Below, in pieces: positions 16,064 to 23,936 of a stretch of 32,046 nucleotides of DNA (positions are counted from its first letter, which is position 1; each line of letters opens with the position of its first letter). The stretch lies in NCBI GenBank assembly GCA_951800645.1, contig CATOIK010000024.1, forward strand, positions 1 to 32,046, written 5' to 3'. The position numbers and the translations under genes were made by a program. This stretch comes from an uncultured Eubacteriales bacterium. GTDB taxonomy: Bacteria; Bacillota; Clostridia; Lachnospirales; Lachnospiraceae. A model generated the notes under the pieces. It was not told where the DNA came from, did not search any database, and was given only the letters and a program-made list of their open reading frames with translations.

Positions 16064-16834
16064 TTATTTTTCTTTGTTTTTCTTATATAAAATCAACAGT
16101 CCCTTCAACATCAGGTCATTGTCATAGGTAATCTGATGGCGGCACAGGGGCGTTACAAAGCGGGACAGGCCGCCAGTGGCTACCAGAGAGGCCTTTTGGC
16201 CCAGTTCTTCTTCCATCCGGTCAATGATGCCGTCAATCATGCCGGCGCAGCCGTACATAATGCCGCTGCGCATGCAGTCGATGGTGTTTTTGCCGATGAC
16301 CTTCTTGGGAATATCCAGACTGATGGAGGGCAACTGGGCTGTTTTGCTGCTTAAGGAATCCAGGGAAACCTTAAGGCCGGGCAGGATCACGCCGCCGATG
16401 TAGTTGCCGGAACAGTCTACCACAGACATGGTAGTGGCAGTGCCCATATCGATGATGATGATGGGGCAGGGATAATCCCGTATGGCTGCTACTGCGTCTA
16501 CAATCATGTCCGTGCCGGTGGTTTTGGGGTTGTCCATCAGAATGTTTAAGCCGGTTTTGATGCCGGAGCCTACCAGCATGGGGTGATAGCCCAGAATCTT
16601 TTTTACGGCGGAGGAGATAGCGGCGTTTAAGGGCGGCACTACAGAGGAAAGGATTGCCCCTTCAATCTGGCTGGTGCGGATGCCGTGGATCTCCAGAATG
16701 TTTTTGATGTTAATGGCATATTCCATGCCGGTTTTATTGTGATTTGTGGTGATGCGCTCCACAAAGTAGGTCTTTTCTTCGTCAATGCAGCCCACCACAA
16801 TGTTGGTGTTGCCCATGTCAAGCGCTAAAATCAT
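16064..16834 (-). CDS. coaX: Type III pantothenate kinase
   Basis: The 256-residue enzyme phosphorylates pantothenate, the first step of CoA synthesis. It has the acetate/sugar-kinase-like phosphate loop LALDMGNTNIVVGC at the N-terminus, SSVVPPLN, and IIIIDMGTATTMSVVD, then GGVILPGLKVSLDSLSSKTAQLP. The family motif usually written GADRxxNAVA reads GTDMIVDAVA here, with Arg and Asn replaced; I believe this occurs in other clostridial CoaX proteins, so activity is still likely. AAAGGAG lies before ATG 16834. It is divergent from coaBC, so the two CoA genes share one 158-base intergenic region. Confidence 0.94.
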   Translation of the reverse strand: MILALDMGNTNIVVGCIDEEKTYFVERITTNHNKTGMEYAINIKNILEIHGIRTSQIEGAILSSVVPPLNAAISSAVKKILGYHPMLVGSGIKTGLNILMDNPKTTGTDMIVDAVAAIRDYPCPIIIIDMGTATTMSVVDCSGNYIGGVILPGLKVSLDSLSSKTAQLPSISLDIPKKVIGKNTIDCMRSGIMYGCAGMIDGIIDRMEEELGQKASLVATGGLSRFVTPLCRHQITYDNDLMLKGLLILYKKNKEK

Positions 16835-16906
16835 AGGAATGTCTCCTTTCGGAATTTTGTATAAAAAATCCTATCATATTTTCCCCGGAAACACAATCGG
16901 AATCCC

Positions 16907-16935
16907 TTTTAATGAAATAAAAATTATGTTATAAT
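16907..16935 (+). promoter_or_regulatory. Extended -10 promoter for coaBC
   Basis: A perfect TATAAT (16930-16935) is preceded by TG one base upstream (TGTTATAAT), an extended -10. The -35 position (16907-16912, TTTTAA) is weak. It lies about 60 bases before the ATG at 16993. Confidence 0.5.
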
Positions 16936-16992
16936 GGCGATAAAAAAAGTTCGGTTCACCGATAACAGAAATACGACAAACAGGAGGGCGCT

Positions 16993-18189
16993 ATGTTACA
17001 GGGAAAGACTGTGGTACTGGGCGTGACCGGCGGAATCGCCGCTTATAAGATTGCCAGTCTGGCCAGTATGCTGAAAAAGCAGCACGCCGATGTGCATGTG
17101 ATCATGACAGAAAACGCTGCAAATTTTATCACCCCTATCACCTTTGAATCGCTGACCGGCAACAAGTGTCTCATAGATACCTTTGACCGGAATTTCCAGT
17201 TTCAGGTGGAGCATGTGGCTCTGGCAAAGCGGGCGGACATTTTCATGATTGCCCCGGCTACTGCCAATGTAATCGCCAAGGTGGCTCACGGTCTGGCAGA
17301 CGATATGCTGACTACCACTTTCCTGGCCTTTAAAAAGCCTAAATATCTGGTTCCGGCCATGAACACCCAGATGTACGAAAATCCCATTACCCAGGATAAT
17401 CTGGAAATCTGCAGGCGATACGGAATGAATGTGATTGACCCGGCAGACGGTTATCTGGCCTGCGGAGATACCGGAGCCGGAAAAATGCCAGAGCCGTCGG
17501 TGCTGTTTGAGCACATTGTCCAGGAATTGGCTTTTGAAAAGGATCTGGCAGGAAAGCAGGTTCTGGTGACAGCCGGACCCACTCAGGAAGCCATTGACCC
17601 GGTGCGTTATATCACCAACCATTCTACAGGGAAAATGGGCTATGCTGTTGCCAGGGCAGCAGCCAGAAGGGGAGCCCAGGTTACCCTGGTTTCCGGCCCG
17701 GTAAATCTGGAAGCGCCGTTGGGCGTAGCTTTGGTGCCGGTGGTCAGCGCCAGGGAGATGTTTGAAGCAGTGACAGAAGCGGCCCACAAACAGGACATCA
17801 TCATCAAGTCTGCAGCAGTGGCGGATTACCGTCCGGTTCATGTAGGCACAGAAAAGACCAAGAAGACTGAGGGGGATATGGCTATCCCGCTGGAAAGGAC
17901 AGACGATATTCTTTCCTGGCTGGGAGACCACCGCAGAGAAGGCCAGGTGCTCTGCGGCTTTTCCATGGAGACCCAGAATATGCTGGAAAACTCTCAGGCA
18001 AAGCTAAAGAAAAAACATGTGGATATGATTATCGCCAACAATTTAAAGACAGCAGGAGCCGGATTCGGCACAGACACCAATGTGATAACTGTGATCACCA
18101 GGGACGGAGCAGAGGAGCTGGAGCTGATGACCAAGGATGAGGCGGCTCATCAGATTTTAAACCGGATCCTGGCTCTGGATCCAGTATAG
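16993..18189 (+). CDS. coaBC: Bifunctional phosphopantothenoylcysteine decarboxylase / phosphopantothenate-cysteine ligase
   Basis: The 398-residue protein joins CoaC and CoaB. Residues 1 to about 180 are the flavin-dependent decarboxylase: VVLGVTGGIAAYKIASLASM, APATANVIAKVAHGLADDML, PAMNTQMYENP and the active-site loop ACGDTGAGKM. From about residue 190 comes the CTP-dependent ligase: VLVTAGPTQEAIDPVRYITN, HSTGKMGYA, KSAAVADYRP and a Lys-rich loop TEKTKKTEG. Together they convert phosphopantothenate plus cysteine to phosphopantetheine. It faces coaX, which makes the precursor. AGGAGG precedes the ATG. Confidence 0.97.
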   Translation: MLQGKTVVLGVTGGIAAYKIASLASMLKKQHADVHVIMTENAANFITPITFESLTGNKCLIDTFDRNFQFQVEHVALAKRADIFMIAPATANVIAKVAHGLADDMLTTTFLAFKKPKYLVPAMNTQMYENPITQDNLEICRRYGMNVIDPADGYLACGDTGAGKMPEPSVLFEHIVQELAFEKDLAGKQVLVTAGPTQEAIDPVRYITNHSTGKMGYAVARAAARRGAQVTLVSGPVNLEAPLGVALVPVVSAREMFEAVTEAAHKQDIIIKSAAVADYRPVHVGTEKTKKTEGDMAIPLERTDDILSWLGDHRREGQVLCGFSMETQNMLENSQAKLKKKHVDMIIANNLKTAGAGFGTDTNVITVITRDGAEELELMTKDEAAHQILNRILALDPV

Positions 18190-18239
18190 GGAAACTGGAA
18201 AACAGGTGGATTTTGAATAAATAATAAGGACAGAATATT

Positions 18240-19061
18240 ATGCGATATGAAACCATGGAACTGACGGTGCCGGGGCAAAAGACCGGCCCGGCAGAACTGA
18301 AATTATATTTGCTGGACATGCTGGAGCACGCTCCGGATAAAAAGCGGCCCATGATTCTGGTGCTGCCTGGCGGTGGCTACCGGTTCCGGTCAGATCGGGA
18401 GCGAGAACCGATAGTCATGCAGTTTTTGGCCATGGGCTGTCATGCCTGCGTGGTGGAGTACAGCGCAGAGCCTAACCGGTTTCCTGTCGCCATGCAGGAG
18501 GTGGCGCTGGCTATTGCTGCAGTGCGGGAACATGCAGGAGCGTGGCATGTGAATCCGGATGCCATCATCCCCTGCGGCTTTTCTGCCGGGGGACATTTAG
18601 CCGGATGCATCGGCGTCTTCTGGAACCGGCCGGAGGCTTATGAGGCCATTGGAAAGAGGCCGGAGGAGATTCGGCCCAACGGGCTGATTTTAGGTTATCC
18701 GGTGATCACCTCCGGGGAATATCGTCACAAGGGCTCTTTTGAAAAGCTGCTGGGAGAGGATGCAGATGAGATGCTTATAGAACAGGTGTCTATCGAAAAG
18801 CAGGTGACTGCAGATATGCCGCCTGTATTTTTCTGGCATACGGTGACAGACCAGAGCGTTCCTGTGGAAAACAGCCTGCTTCTGGCATCGGCCCTGAGGA
18901 AAAACGGCATCAATTTTGAGATGCACATTTACCCATCCGGAATCCATGGAGTTGCCCTGGGAAACGAGGAAACTGCCGGAATTGGCCATAAGGCGCTGGA
19001 ACCTTGTTGTCAAAGCTGGATTTCTCTGGTAAAATCATGGATTGAAGCGAAGTGGATGTAA
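18240..19061 (+). CDS. Alpha/beta hydrolase (acetyl-esterase / BD-FAE-like)
   Basis: The 273-residue cytosolic protein has an alpha/beta-hydrolase fold. It shows an oxyanion-hole motif LPGGGYRFRS, a nucleophile elbow GFSAGG with Ser115, an acid in FWHTVTDQSVP (Asp204) and His236 in SGIHGVAL, giving a complete Ser-Asp-His triad. The order and spacing match carbohydrate-acetyl or other small-ester esterases of gut Clostridia. The substrate is unknown. It starts 50 bases after coaBC with AAGGA upstream of the ATG. Its 3' end contains a promoter for prfC. Confidence 0.85.
   Translation: MRYETMELTVPGQKTGPAELKLYLLDMLEHAPDKKRPMILVLPGGGYRFRSDREREPIVMQFLAMGCHACVVEYSAEPNRFPVAMQEVALAIAAVREHAGAWHVNPDAIIPCGFSAGGHLAGCIGVFWNRPEAYEAIGKRPEEIRPNGLILGYPVITSGEYRHKGSFEKLLGEDADEMLIEQVSIEKQVTADMPPVFFWHTVTDQSVPVENSLLLASALRKNGINFEMHIYPSGIHGVALGNEETAGIGHKALEPCCQSWISLVKSWIEAKWM
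19007..19035 (+). promoter_or_regulatory. Sigma-A-like promoter for prfC inside the hydrolase gene
   Basis: TTGTCA (19007-19012) and TAAAAT (19030-19035) are 17 bases apart, each one base from consensus. They lie in the last 55 bases of the hydrolase coding region, giving a leader of about 48 bases to the TTG start at 19090. Confidence 0.6.
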
Positions 19062-19089
19062 CTTTATTACAGATTTGGAGGACAAACCC

Positions 19090-20682
19090 TTGTCAAATAT
19101 AGCAGAAGAAATTAAGAAACGAAGAACCTTTGCCATTATTTCTCATCCGGACGCCGGTAAAACTACCCTGACGGAGAAATTCCTGCTTTACGGCGGCGCC
19201 ATCAACCTGGCAGGTACGGTAAAGGGAAGAAAGGCAGCCAAGCATGCCGTGTCAGACTGGATGGAAATTGAGAAGGAGCGCGGTATTTCCGTAACTTCCT
19301 CTGTTATGCAGTTTGAGTATGATGGCTACTGCATCAACATTCTGGACACTCCGGGACATCAGGACTTCTCCGAGGATACTTACCGGACCCTGATGGCAGC
19401 CGACAGCGCAGTCATGGTGATTGACGGCTCTAAGGGTGTTGAGGCCCAGACCATCAAGCTGTTTAAGGTCTGCGTCATGCGGGGTATCCCGATCTTCACC
19501 TTTATCAACAAGATGGATCGGGAAGCCAGAGACCCCTTTGAGCTGATGGACGAGATTGAAAATGTGCTGGGTATCCGCACCTGTCCCATCAACTGGCCCA
19601 TTGGCTGCGGAAAGAATTTTAAGGGCGTTTACGACCGCCAGACCAGGGAAATCACCACTTTCACGGCTGCTATGGGCGGCGCAAAGGAGGTGGCAACCCA
19701 GAACTATTTCCTGGATGCAGAGAATTTAGACGATGTGATCGGCTATTCCTATCACCAGCAGTTGTTAGACGAGATCGAGCTGCTGGACGGCGCAGCCGAT
19801 GAGTTTGATCTGGAGCGGGTAAGCCGGGGCAACTTATCTCCGGTGTTCTTCGGATCTGCGCTGACTAACTTTGGTGTGGAGACCTTCCTGCAGCATTTCC
19901 TGAACATGACTTCTTCTCCCCTGCCCAGAAAGACGCTGACAGGAGATGTAGATCCCTTTAAAGAGGATTTCTCTGCATTTGTGTTTAAAATTCAGGCAAA
20001 TATGAACAAGGCTCATCGGGACCGTATTGCGTTCATGCGTATCGTGTCCGGTAAGTTCGATGCAGGCATGGAGGTAAACCATGTGCAGGGCGGCAAGAAG
20101 CTTCGCCTTTCCCAGCCTCAGCAGATGATGGCCCAGGACCGGAAGATTGTGGAAGAAGCTTATGCAGGAGATATTATCGGCGTGTTTGACCCAGGTATTT
20201 TCTCCATTGGAGATACCCTGTGTCTGTCCAATAATAAATTTGAGTTTGAAGGCATCCCCACCTTTGCGCCGGAGCATTTCGCCAGGGTGCGCCAGATGGA
20301 TACCATGAAGCGGAAGCAGTTCTTAAAAGGCGTCAGCCAGATTGCCCAGGAAGGAGCTATCCAGATCTTCCAGGAGTTTAATACCGGTATGGAGGAGATT
20401 ATTGTGGGCGTGGTAGGCGAGCTGCAGTTTGAGGTGCTGACCTATCGTCTGGAAAACGAGTACAATGTAGAAGTAAAGCTGGAGAAGCTGCCCTACGAAT
20501 ATATCCGTTGGATCGAGAATAAAGAGGAAGTGGATGTAGCCAGGATTCAGGGCACCTCCGACATGAAGCGGATTAAAGACTTGAAAGAGAACCCGCTGCT
20601 TTTGTTTGTCAACAGCTGGAGCGTGGGAATGGTAGAGGAACGAAATCCGGGACTGAAACTGAGCGAGTTTGGGCGCAGCTAA
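19090..20682 (+). CDS. prfC: Peptide chain release factor 3 (RF3)
   Basis: The 530-residue translational GTPase recycles RF1/RF2 from the ribosome. G motifs are SHPDAGKTT (G1), the RF3-type G2 region DWMEIEKERGISVTSSVMQF, DTPGHQDFSEDTYRTL (G3) and NKMDR (G4). The domain 2/3 text (GVVGELQFEVLTYRLENEYN) is typical of RF3. TTG 19090 is chosen as start because GGAGG (19077-19081) is eight bases upstream and the product then has the usual RF3 length. The frame is open to an ATG at 19042, which overlaps the hydrolase gene and has no ribosome site. Its promoter lies at 19007-19035. Confidence 0.95.
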   Translation: MSNIAEEIKKRRTFAIISHPDAGKTTLTEKFLLYGGAINLAGTVKGRKAAKHAVSDWMEIEKERGISVTSSVMQFEYDGYCINILDTPGHQDFSEDTYRTLMAADSAVMVIDGSKGVEAQTIKLFKVCVMRGIPIFTFINKMDREARDPFELMDEIENVLGIRTCPINWPIGCGKNFKGVYDRQTREITTFTAAMGGAKEVATQNYFLDAENLDDVIGYSYHQQLLDEIELLDGAADEFDLERVSRGNLSPVFFGSALTNFGVETFLQHFLNMTSSPLPRKTLTGDVDPFKEDFSAFVFKIQANMNKAHRDRIAFMRIVSGKFDAGMEVNHVQGGKKLRLSQPQQMMAQDRKIVEEAYAGDIIGVFDPGIFSIGDTLCLSNNKFEFEGIPTFAPEHFARVRQMDTMKRKQFLKGVSQIAQEGAIQIFQEFNTGMEEIIVGVVGELQFEVLTYRLENEYNVEVKLEKLPYEYIRWIENKEEVDVARIQGTSDMKRIKDLKENPLLLFVNSWSVGMVEERNPGLKLSEFGRS

Positions 20683-20685
20683 CGA

Positions 20686-20734
20686 GCTATGCCGTAAAGT
20701 GTTGGAACTGCTAAGTTCCAACGCTGGGCATGGC
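20686..20734 (+). other. Stem-loop after prfC
   Basis: An inner 9-bp perfect stem GTTGGAACT/AGTTCCAAC (20701-20709, 20714-20722) with a GCTA loop is enclosed by GCTATGCC/GGCATGGC (20686-20693, 20727-20734). No T-run follows, so it may partially terminate or protect the prfC transcript before the YqeY gene. Confidence 0.55.
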
Positions 20735-20773
20735 GGGAGATAATGAGTGACATATAGGAAAGGAGAACAGATT

Positions 20774-21220
20774 ATGAGCAAAATCGACATTGTAAGAGCC
20801 GCTATGGTGGAGGCTATGAAGGCCAAGGACAAATCCAGAAAAGATTCTTTGTCCATGCTGCTTTCTTCCTTAAAGAACGCTGAAATTGACAAGCGCTCTC
20901 CTCTGACAGAGGACGAGGAAAACGCAGTAGTAAAGAAGGAAATCAGGCAGACCCAGGAAACCTTTGACCTGGCTCCGGCAGACCGCACAGATATTAAGGA
21001 AGAGGCGGCAGCCAGAATGGCTGTTTACAAAGAATTTGCTCCTGAGGATATGAGTGTAGAGCAGATTGCCGCTGTGATTCAGGAGGTGCTGGCAGAGCTG
21101 GGCATCGAGGCTCCCACTGGTGTTGACAAGGGCCGTATTATGAAGGTGCTGATGCCCAGGGTAAAAGGCAAGGCAGACGGCAAGCTGGTAAACGAAACCC
21201 TGGCCGGAATGATGAAATAA
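20774..21220 (+). CDS. GatB/YqeY-domain protein
   Basis: The 148-residue helical protein matches the YqeY family, homologous to the C-terminal tRNA-binding domain of GatB. It begins MSKIDIVRAAMVEAMKAKDK, followed by RKDSLSMLLSSLKNAEIDKR, VVKKEIRQTQETFDLAPADR and a C-terminal GKADGKLVNETLAGMMK, which matches the usual RADG-x-xVN motif. A role in tRNA or amidation quality control has been suggested for the family but is unproven. ATG 20774 has AAAGGAG upstream; an in-frame ATG at 20747 has none. pepV follows after 18 bases. Confidence 0.9.
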   Translation: MSKIDIVRAAMVEAMKAKDKSRKDSLSMLLSSLKNAEIDKRSPLTEDEENAVVKKEIRQTQETFDLAPADRTDIKEEAAARMAVYKEFAPEDMSVEQIAAVIQEVLAELGIEAPTGVDKGRIMKVLMPRVKGKADGKLVNETLAGMMK

Positions 21221-21238
21221 ACCAGGAGGAAAAGGCGT

Positions 21239-22642
21239 ATGTATAGAGAGAAGATTGACGCGTTTGTGGAGGCCCATCGTCAGGAGCTGATTGACGATGT
21301 GTGCGAGCTTTGCCGTATCAACAGTGAGAAGATGCCGGCAGAGGAGGATATGCCTTTCGGCCCGGGGGCAGCAGAGTGTCTGGACGCAGCCATGGACATG
21401 GCAGAGGGCTATGAATTTGAAGTAACTGATTACGACGGCTATGTGGCCGCCATCGACTTAAATGAAAAGCCTCGTCATCTGGATATTCTGGCACACCTGG
21501 ATGTGGTTCCGGCAGGGGAAGGCTGGACTGTAACCGAGCCCTTTGAGCCTTTGGTGAAGGCCGGAAAAATCTACGGACGAGGTACTGCAGACGACAAGGG
21601 GCCGGCCATTGCCGCTCTCTATGCCATGCGTGCTGTAAAGGAGCTGGGCATTCCTTTAAAGAAGAATGTCCGCCTGATTCTGGGTACAGACGAGGAGTGC
21701 GGAAGCGGAGACATTGCTCACTATTACAGTCAGGAGCCGGAGGCTCCCATGACCTTTTCCCCGGACATTGAGTATCCGGTGGTAAATGTGGAAAAGGGCG
21801 GCCTGAAGGGCCATTTTACGGCAGAGTTTGCAGCTTCTGAGGCTTTGCCCAGACTGGTAAGCCTGGATGCAGGTATTAAGATCAATGTGCTTCCCGGCAA
21901 GGCAAACGCTGTGGTGGAAGGCGTGGATAAGGCCGTGTTAGCTGACGCTGCAAAGGCAGTGGAGACGGAAACGGCTGTGTCCTTCCTGTTTGAGCAGGAT
22001 GGCAGCCGCACCTCCATTACTGCAGTGGGAAAAGGCGCTCACGCCTCTACTCCGGAGGAGGGTGTTAACGCCATTACCGGTCTTCTGACTCTGCTGCTTC
22101 GTCTGCCTCTGGCAGAATGTGAGCAGACTGCTTACCTGAAGAAATTAAACGGCCTTCTGCCTCACGGCGATGTAAACGGCAAGGCATTGGGCATTGATAT
22201 GGAGGACGAAATCTCTGGCCGCCTGACTCTGGCATTTACTATGCTGACTGTGACCGGCTCCCGGCTGGAAGGTCAGTTTGACAGCCGCGTGCCGGTTTGC
22301 GGCAATGAGGAGAATGTGCTGAAGGTGGTAAAGAGCCGGATGGAAGCAGAGGGCTTTGCTTTCCTTACGGATACCATGAATCCGCCTCACCATGTAAGCG
22401 GAGATTCAGACTTTGTCAGAACTCTGTTAAAGGCTTATGAGGACTACACAGGCCTTAAAGGCCAGTGCCAGTCTACCGGCGGCGGTACTTATGTGCATCA
22501 TCTGAAAAACGGCGTGGCCTTTGGCGCATCCATGCCGGGCCGGGAGAACAACATGCACGGCGCCAATGAATTTGTAGAGATAGAGGATCTGGTTATGAGC
22601 GCCAAAATCTTTGCTCAGGTTATTGTAGATTTGTGCAGCTAA
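21239..22642 (+). CDS. pepV: M20-family dipeptidase, PepV type
   Basis: The 467-residue cytosolic zinc peptidase cleaves dipeptides. Metal-site motifs are ILAHLDVVPAGEGW (His86, catalytic-type Asp88), YGRGTADDKGP (bridging Asp119) and the catalytic Glu pair in GTDEECGSGD (152-153). The lid domain contains GKGAHASTPEEGVNA, and the C-terminal metal His is in ENNMHGANEF. These spacings match lactobacillal PepV closely. AGGAGG is upstream of ATG 21239. It may work with the peptide importer at 3313-8984 by supplying amino acids from imported peptides, though the two are not in one operon. Confidence 0.93.
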   Translation: MYREKIDAFVEAHRQELIDDVCELCRINSEKMPAEEDMPFGPGAAECLDAAMDMAEGYEFEVTDYDGYVAAIDLNEKPRHLDILAHLDVVPAGEGWTVTEPFEPLVKAGKIYGRGTADDKGPAIAALYAMRAVKELGIPLKKNVRLILGTDEECGSGDIAHYYSQEPEAPMTFSPDIEYPVVNVEKGGLKGHFTAEFAASEALPRLVSLDAGIKINVLPGKANAVVEGVDKAVLADAAKAVETETAVSFLFEQDGSRTSITAVGKGAHASTPEEGVNAITGLLTLLLRLPLAECEQTAYLKKLNGLLPHGDVNGKALGIDMEDEISGRLTLAFTMLTVTGSRLEGQFDSRVPVCGNEENVLKVVKSRMEAEGFAFLTDTMNPPHHVSGDSDFVRTLLKAYEDYTGLKGQCQSTGGGTYVHHLKNGVAFGASMPGRENNMHGANEFVEIEDLVMSAKIFAQVIVDLCS

Positions 22643-22675
22643 AAGAAAAATCACAGAGCCGGAAAGGAGAGAGCA

Positions 22676-23608
22676 ATGGGAACGGTTTATACATCTGCAG
22701 AGCAGATGATTGGGCGGACGCCGCTTCTGGAATTGACTCGCGTGGAACAGCAGTATAGCCTGAAAGCACAGTTGTATGCCAAGCTGGAGTATTTAAATCC
22801 TGCCGGTTCTGCCAAGGACCGGGCAGCTAAATTTATGCTGGACGATGCAGAAGCCAGAGGTGTTTTAACAGCGGATTCAGTCATCATTGAGCCTACCTCC
22901 GGCAACACCGGCATCGGCCTGGCGTCTGTGGCAGCAGCCAGAGGCTATCGGGTTCTCATTGTAATGCCGGATTCCATGTCTATGGAGCGGCGGTTTCTGA
23001 TGAAGGCTTACGGAGCAGAGCTGGTGCTGACAGACGGCGCTTTGGGAATGACCGGGGCTATTAAAAAGGCAGAGGAACTGGCAAGGGAAATTCCTCATGG
23101 ATTTATTCCCGGCCAGTTTGTGAATCCGGCCAACTGGAAAGCTCACTATGAGACCACCGGTCCGGAAATCTGGGATGATTTAGAGGGTCAGGTGGATGTG
23201 TTTGTGGCAGGTGTAGGCACTGGCGGAACCATCACCGGAGCAGGACGGTATCTGAAATCGAAAAATCCCAGGCTTCAGGTGGTGGCTGTGGAGCCGGACG
23301 CCTCCCCAGTGCTTTCCGGAGAAAAAGCGGGAAAACACGGAATCCAGGGAATCGGCGGCGGATTTGTGCCGGAAATTCTGGATACAAAGGTTTACGATGA
23401 AATTATCCGGGTAAAGGATGAGGATGCCTATGAAGCCGGCAGGCTGATGGGCCGCAGAGAAGGCGTGCTGGTGGGGATTTCCTCCGGCGCAGCTTTGTGG
23501 GCAGCCGTTCAGGTGGCGAAACGGCCGGAAATGGCAGGGAAGCGCATCGTGGTGCTGATGCCGGATACTGGAGACCGATACTTGTCTACGCCTATGTTTC
23601 AGGAATAA
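22676..23608 (+). CDS. cysK: Cysteine synthase A (O-acetylserine sulfhydrylase)
   Basis: The 310-residue PLP enzyme makes cysteine from O-acetylserine and sulfide. It has NPAGSAKDRAA with the PLP lysine at Lys47, the substrate loop EPTSGNTGIGLAS, the phosphate-binding GVGTGGTITGAG, GIQGIGGGFVPEI and GISSGAALWAA. AAAGGAG precedes ATG 22676. It is immediately upstream of the methionine-importer leader, grouping sulfur amino acid functions. Only a weak 6-bp hairpin (23610-23626) separates it from the next promoter. Confidence 0.95.
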   Translation: MGTVYTSAEQMIGRTPLLELTRVEQQYSLKAQLYAKLEYLNPAGSAKDRAAKFMLDDAEARGVLTADSVIIEPTSGNTGIGLASVAAARGYRVLIVMPDSMSMERRFLMKAYGAELVLTDGALGMTGAIKKAEELAREIPHGFIPGQFVNPANWKAHYETTGPEIWDDLEGQVDVFVAGVGTGGTITGAGRYLKSKNPRLQVVAVEPDASPVLSGEKAGKHGIQGIGGGFVPEILDTKVYDEIIRVKDEDAYEAGRLMGRREGVLVGISSGAALWAAVQVAKRPEMAGKRIVVLMPDTGDRYLSTPMFQE

Positions 23609-23654
23609 ATGTCAATTAGTTTGACAGATAACGGAGAATAAAAACAAGAAAAGC

Positions 23655-23683
23655 TTGACAAATCCCCTTTGCAGGCGTACAAT
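23655..23683 (+). promoter_or_regulatory. Near-consensus promoter of the metNIQ leader
   Basis: A perfect TTGACA (23655-23660) and TACAAT (23678-23683) are 17 bases apart. The expected start near 23690 gives a leader RNA of about 245 bases before metN. Confidence 0.85.
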
Positions 23684-23722
23684 CGCCACTATAGAACTAA
23701 GAGAGTATAAGAGGTAAACAAC

Positions 23723-23815
23723 ATGATTCAGAAAGCTACCATGCAGATGAATATGGGTATGATGTGCGGCATGATGATGGGCATGTGCCGTATGTTTGTA
23801 TGCGTAAATTCATAA
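23723..23815 (+). CDS. Met-rich leader peptide of the metNIQ operon (30 codons)
   Basis: This small ORF starts at ATG 23723, with AAGAGG eight bases upstream, and ends at TAA 23813. Of 30 codons, 11 are Met (1, 7, 9, 11, 13, 14, 17, 18, 19, 21, 24) and three are Cys (15, 22, 27). The peptide has no signal sequence or domain. It lies 30-40 bases after a near-consensus promoter and directly before an intrinsic terminator and a methionine importer. This is the arrangement of amino-acid leader peptides such as those of trp or his operons, so translation rather than the peptide is probably what matters. A Met/Cys-rich metal-binding peptide is the alternative, less likely given the RNA structures around it. 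Confidence 0.85.
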   Translation: MIQKATMQMNMGMMCGMMMGMCRMFVCVNS

Positions 23816-23908
23816 CCAAGCTGCATGGATGCTGAGTAACAACAGATAGAGCCCGGAAAGCCGGATATATCGCCGCAGGTCTATGCAGACCGGCGGCTTT
23901 TTGTTTTT
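23739..23908 (+). promoter_or_regulatory. Four-segment transcription attenuator controlling metNIQ
   Basis: Segment 1 (23739-23746, CCATGCAG, codons 6-8 of the leader ORF) is perfectly complementary to segment 2 (23821-23828, CTGCATGG), just after the leader stop. Segment 2, extended to 23834, can instead pair with segment 3 (23876-23888): ten pairs, a one-base bulge and three more. Segment 3 is the 5' arm and loop of the terminator completed by segment 4 (23887-23897). Stalling at early Met codons would cover segment 1 and free segment 2 to form the antiterminator. A ribosome at the stop codon would cover segment 2 and allow termination. The pairings are read by eye, and the regulatory outcome is inferred. 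Confidence 0.78.
23872..23908 (+). terminator. Intrinsic terminator in the metNIQ leader
   Basis: GCCGC-A-GGTCT (23872-23882) pairs with AGACC-G-GCGGC (23887-23897) around an ATGC loop, with one A-G mismatch. Five T, a G and five more T follow. It ends 29 bases before the metN start, so it can only regulate metNIQ entry. Confidence 0.88.
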
Positions 23909-23936
23909 CAAAAGAAATGGGAAAGGAAAAACACTT

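Noticed and set aside
16996..17931. Open frame of 311 codons on the - strand inside coaBC
   Set aside because: The + strand frame has unmistakable CoaBC motifs throughout; the - frame is rich in His/Cys/Gly of shadow type and lacks a start signal.
23723..23815. Leader ORF as a Met/Cys-rich copper-binding peptide
   Set aside because: Possible by composition, but its position between a strong promoter and an intrinsic terminator, with in-ORF complementarity to the post-stop segment, fits attenuation better.
23609..23936. SAM (S-box) riboswitch or T-box upstream of metN
   Set aside because: No T-box AGGGTGGNACCGCG block is seen, and I could not trace S-box-type conserved elements; the region is instead accounted for by a leader ORF and alternative hairpins.
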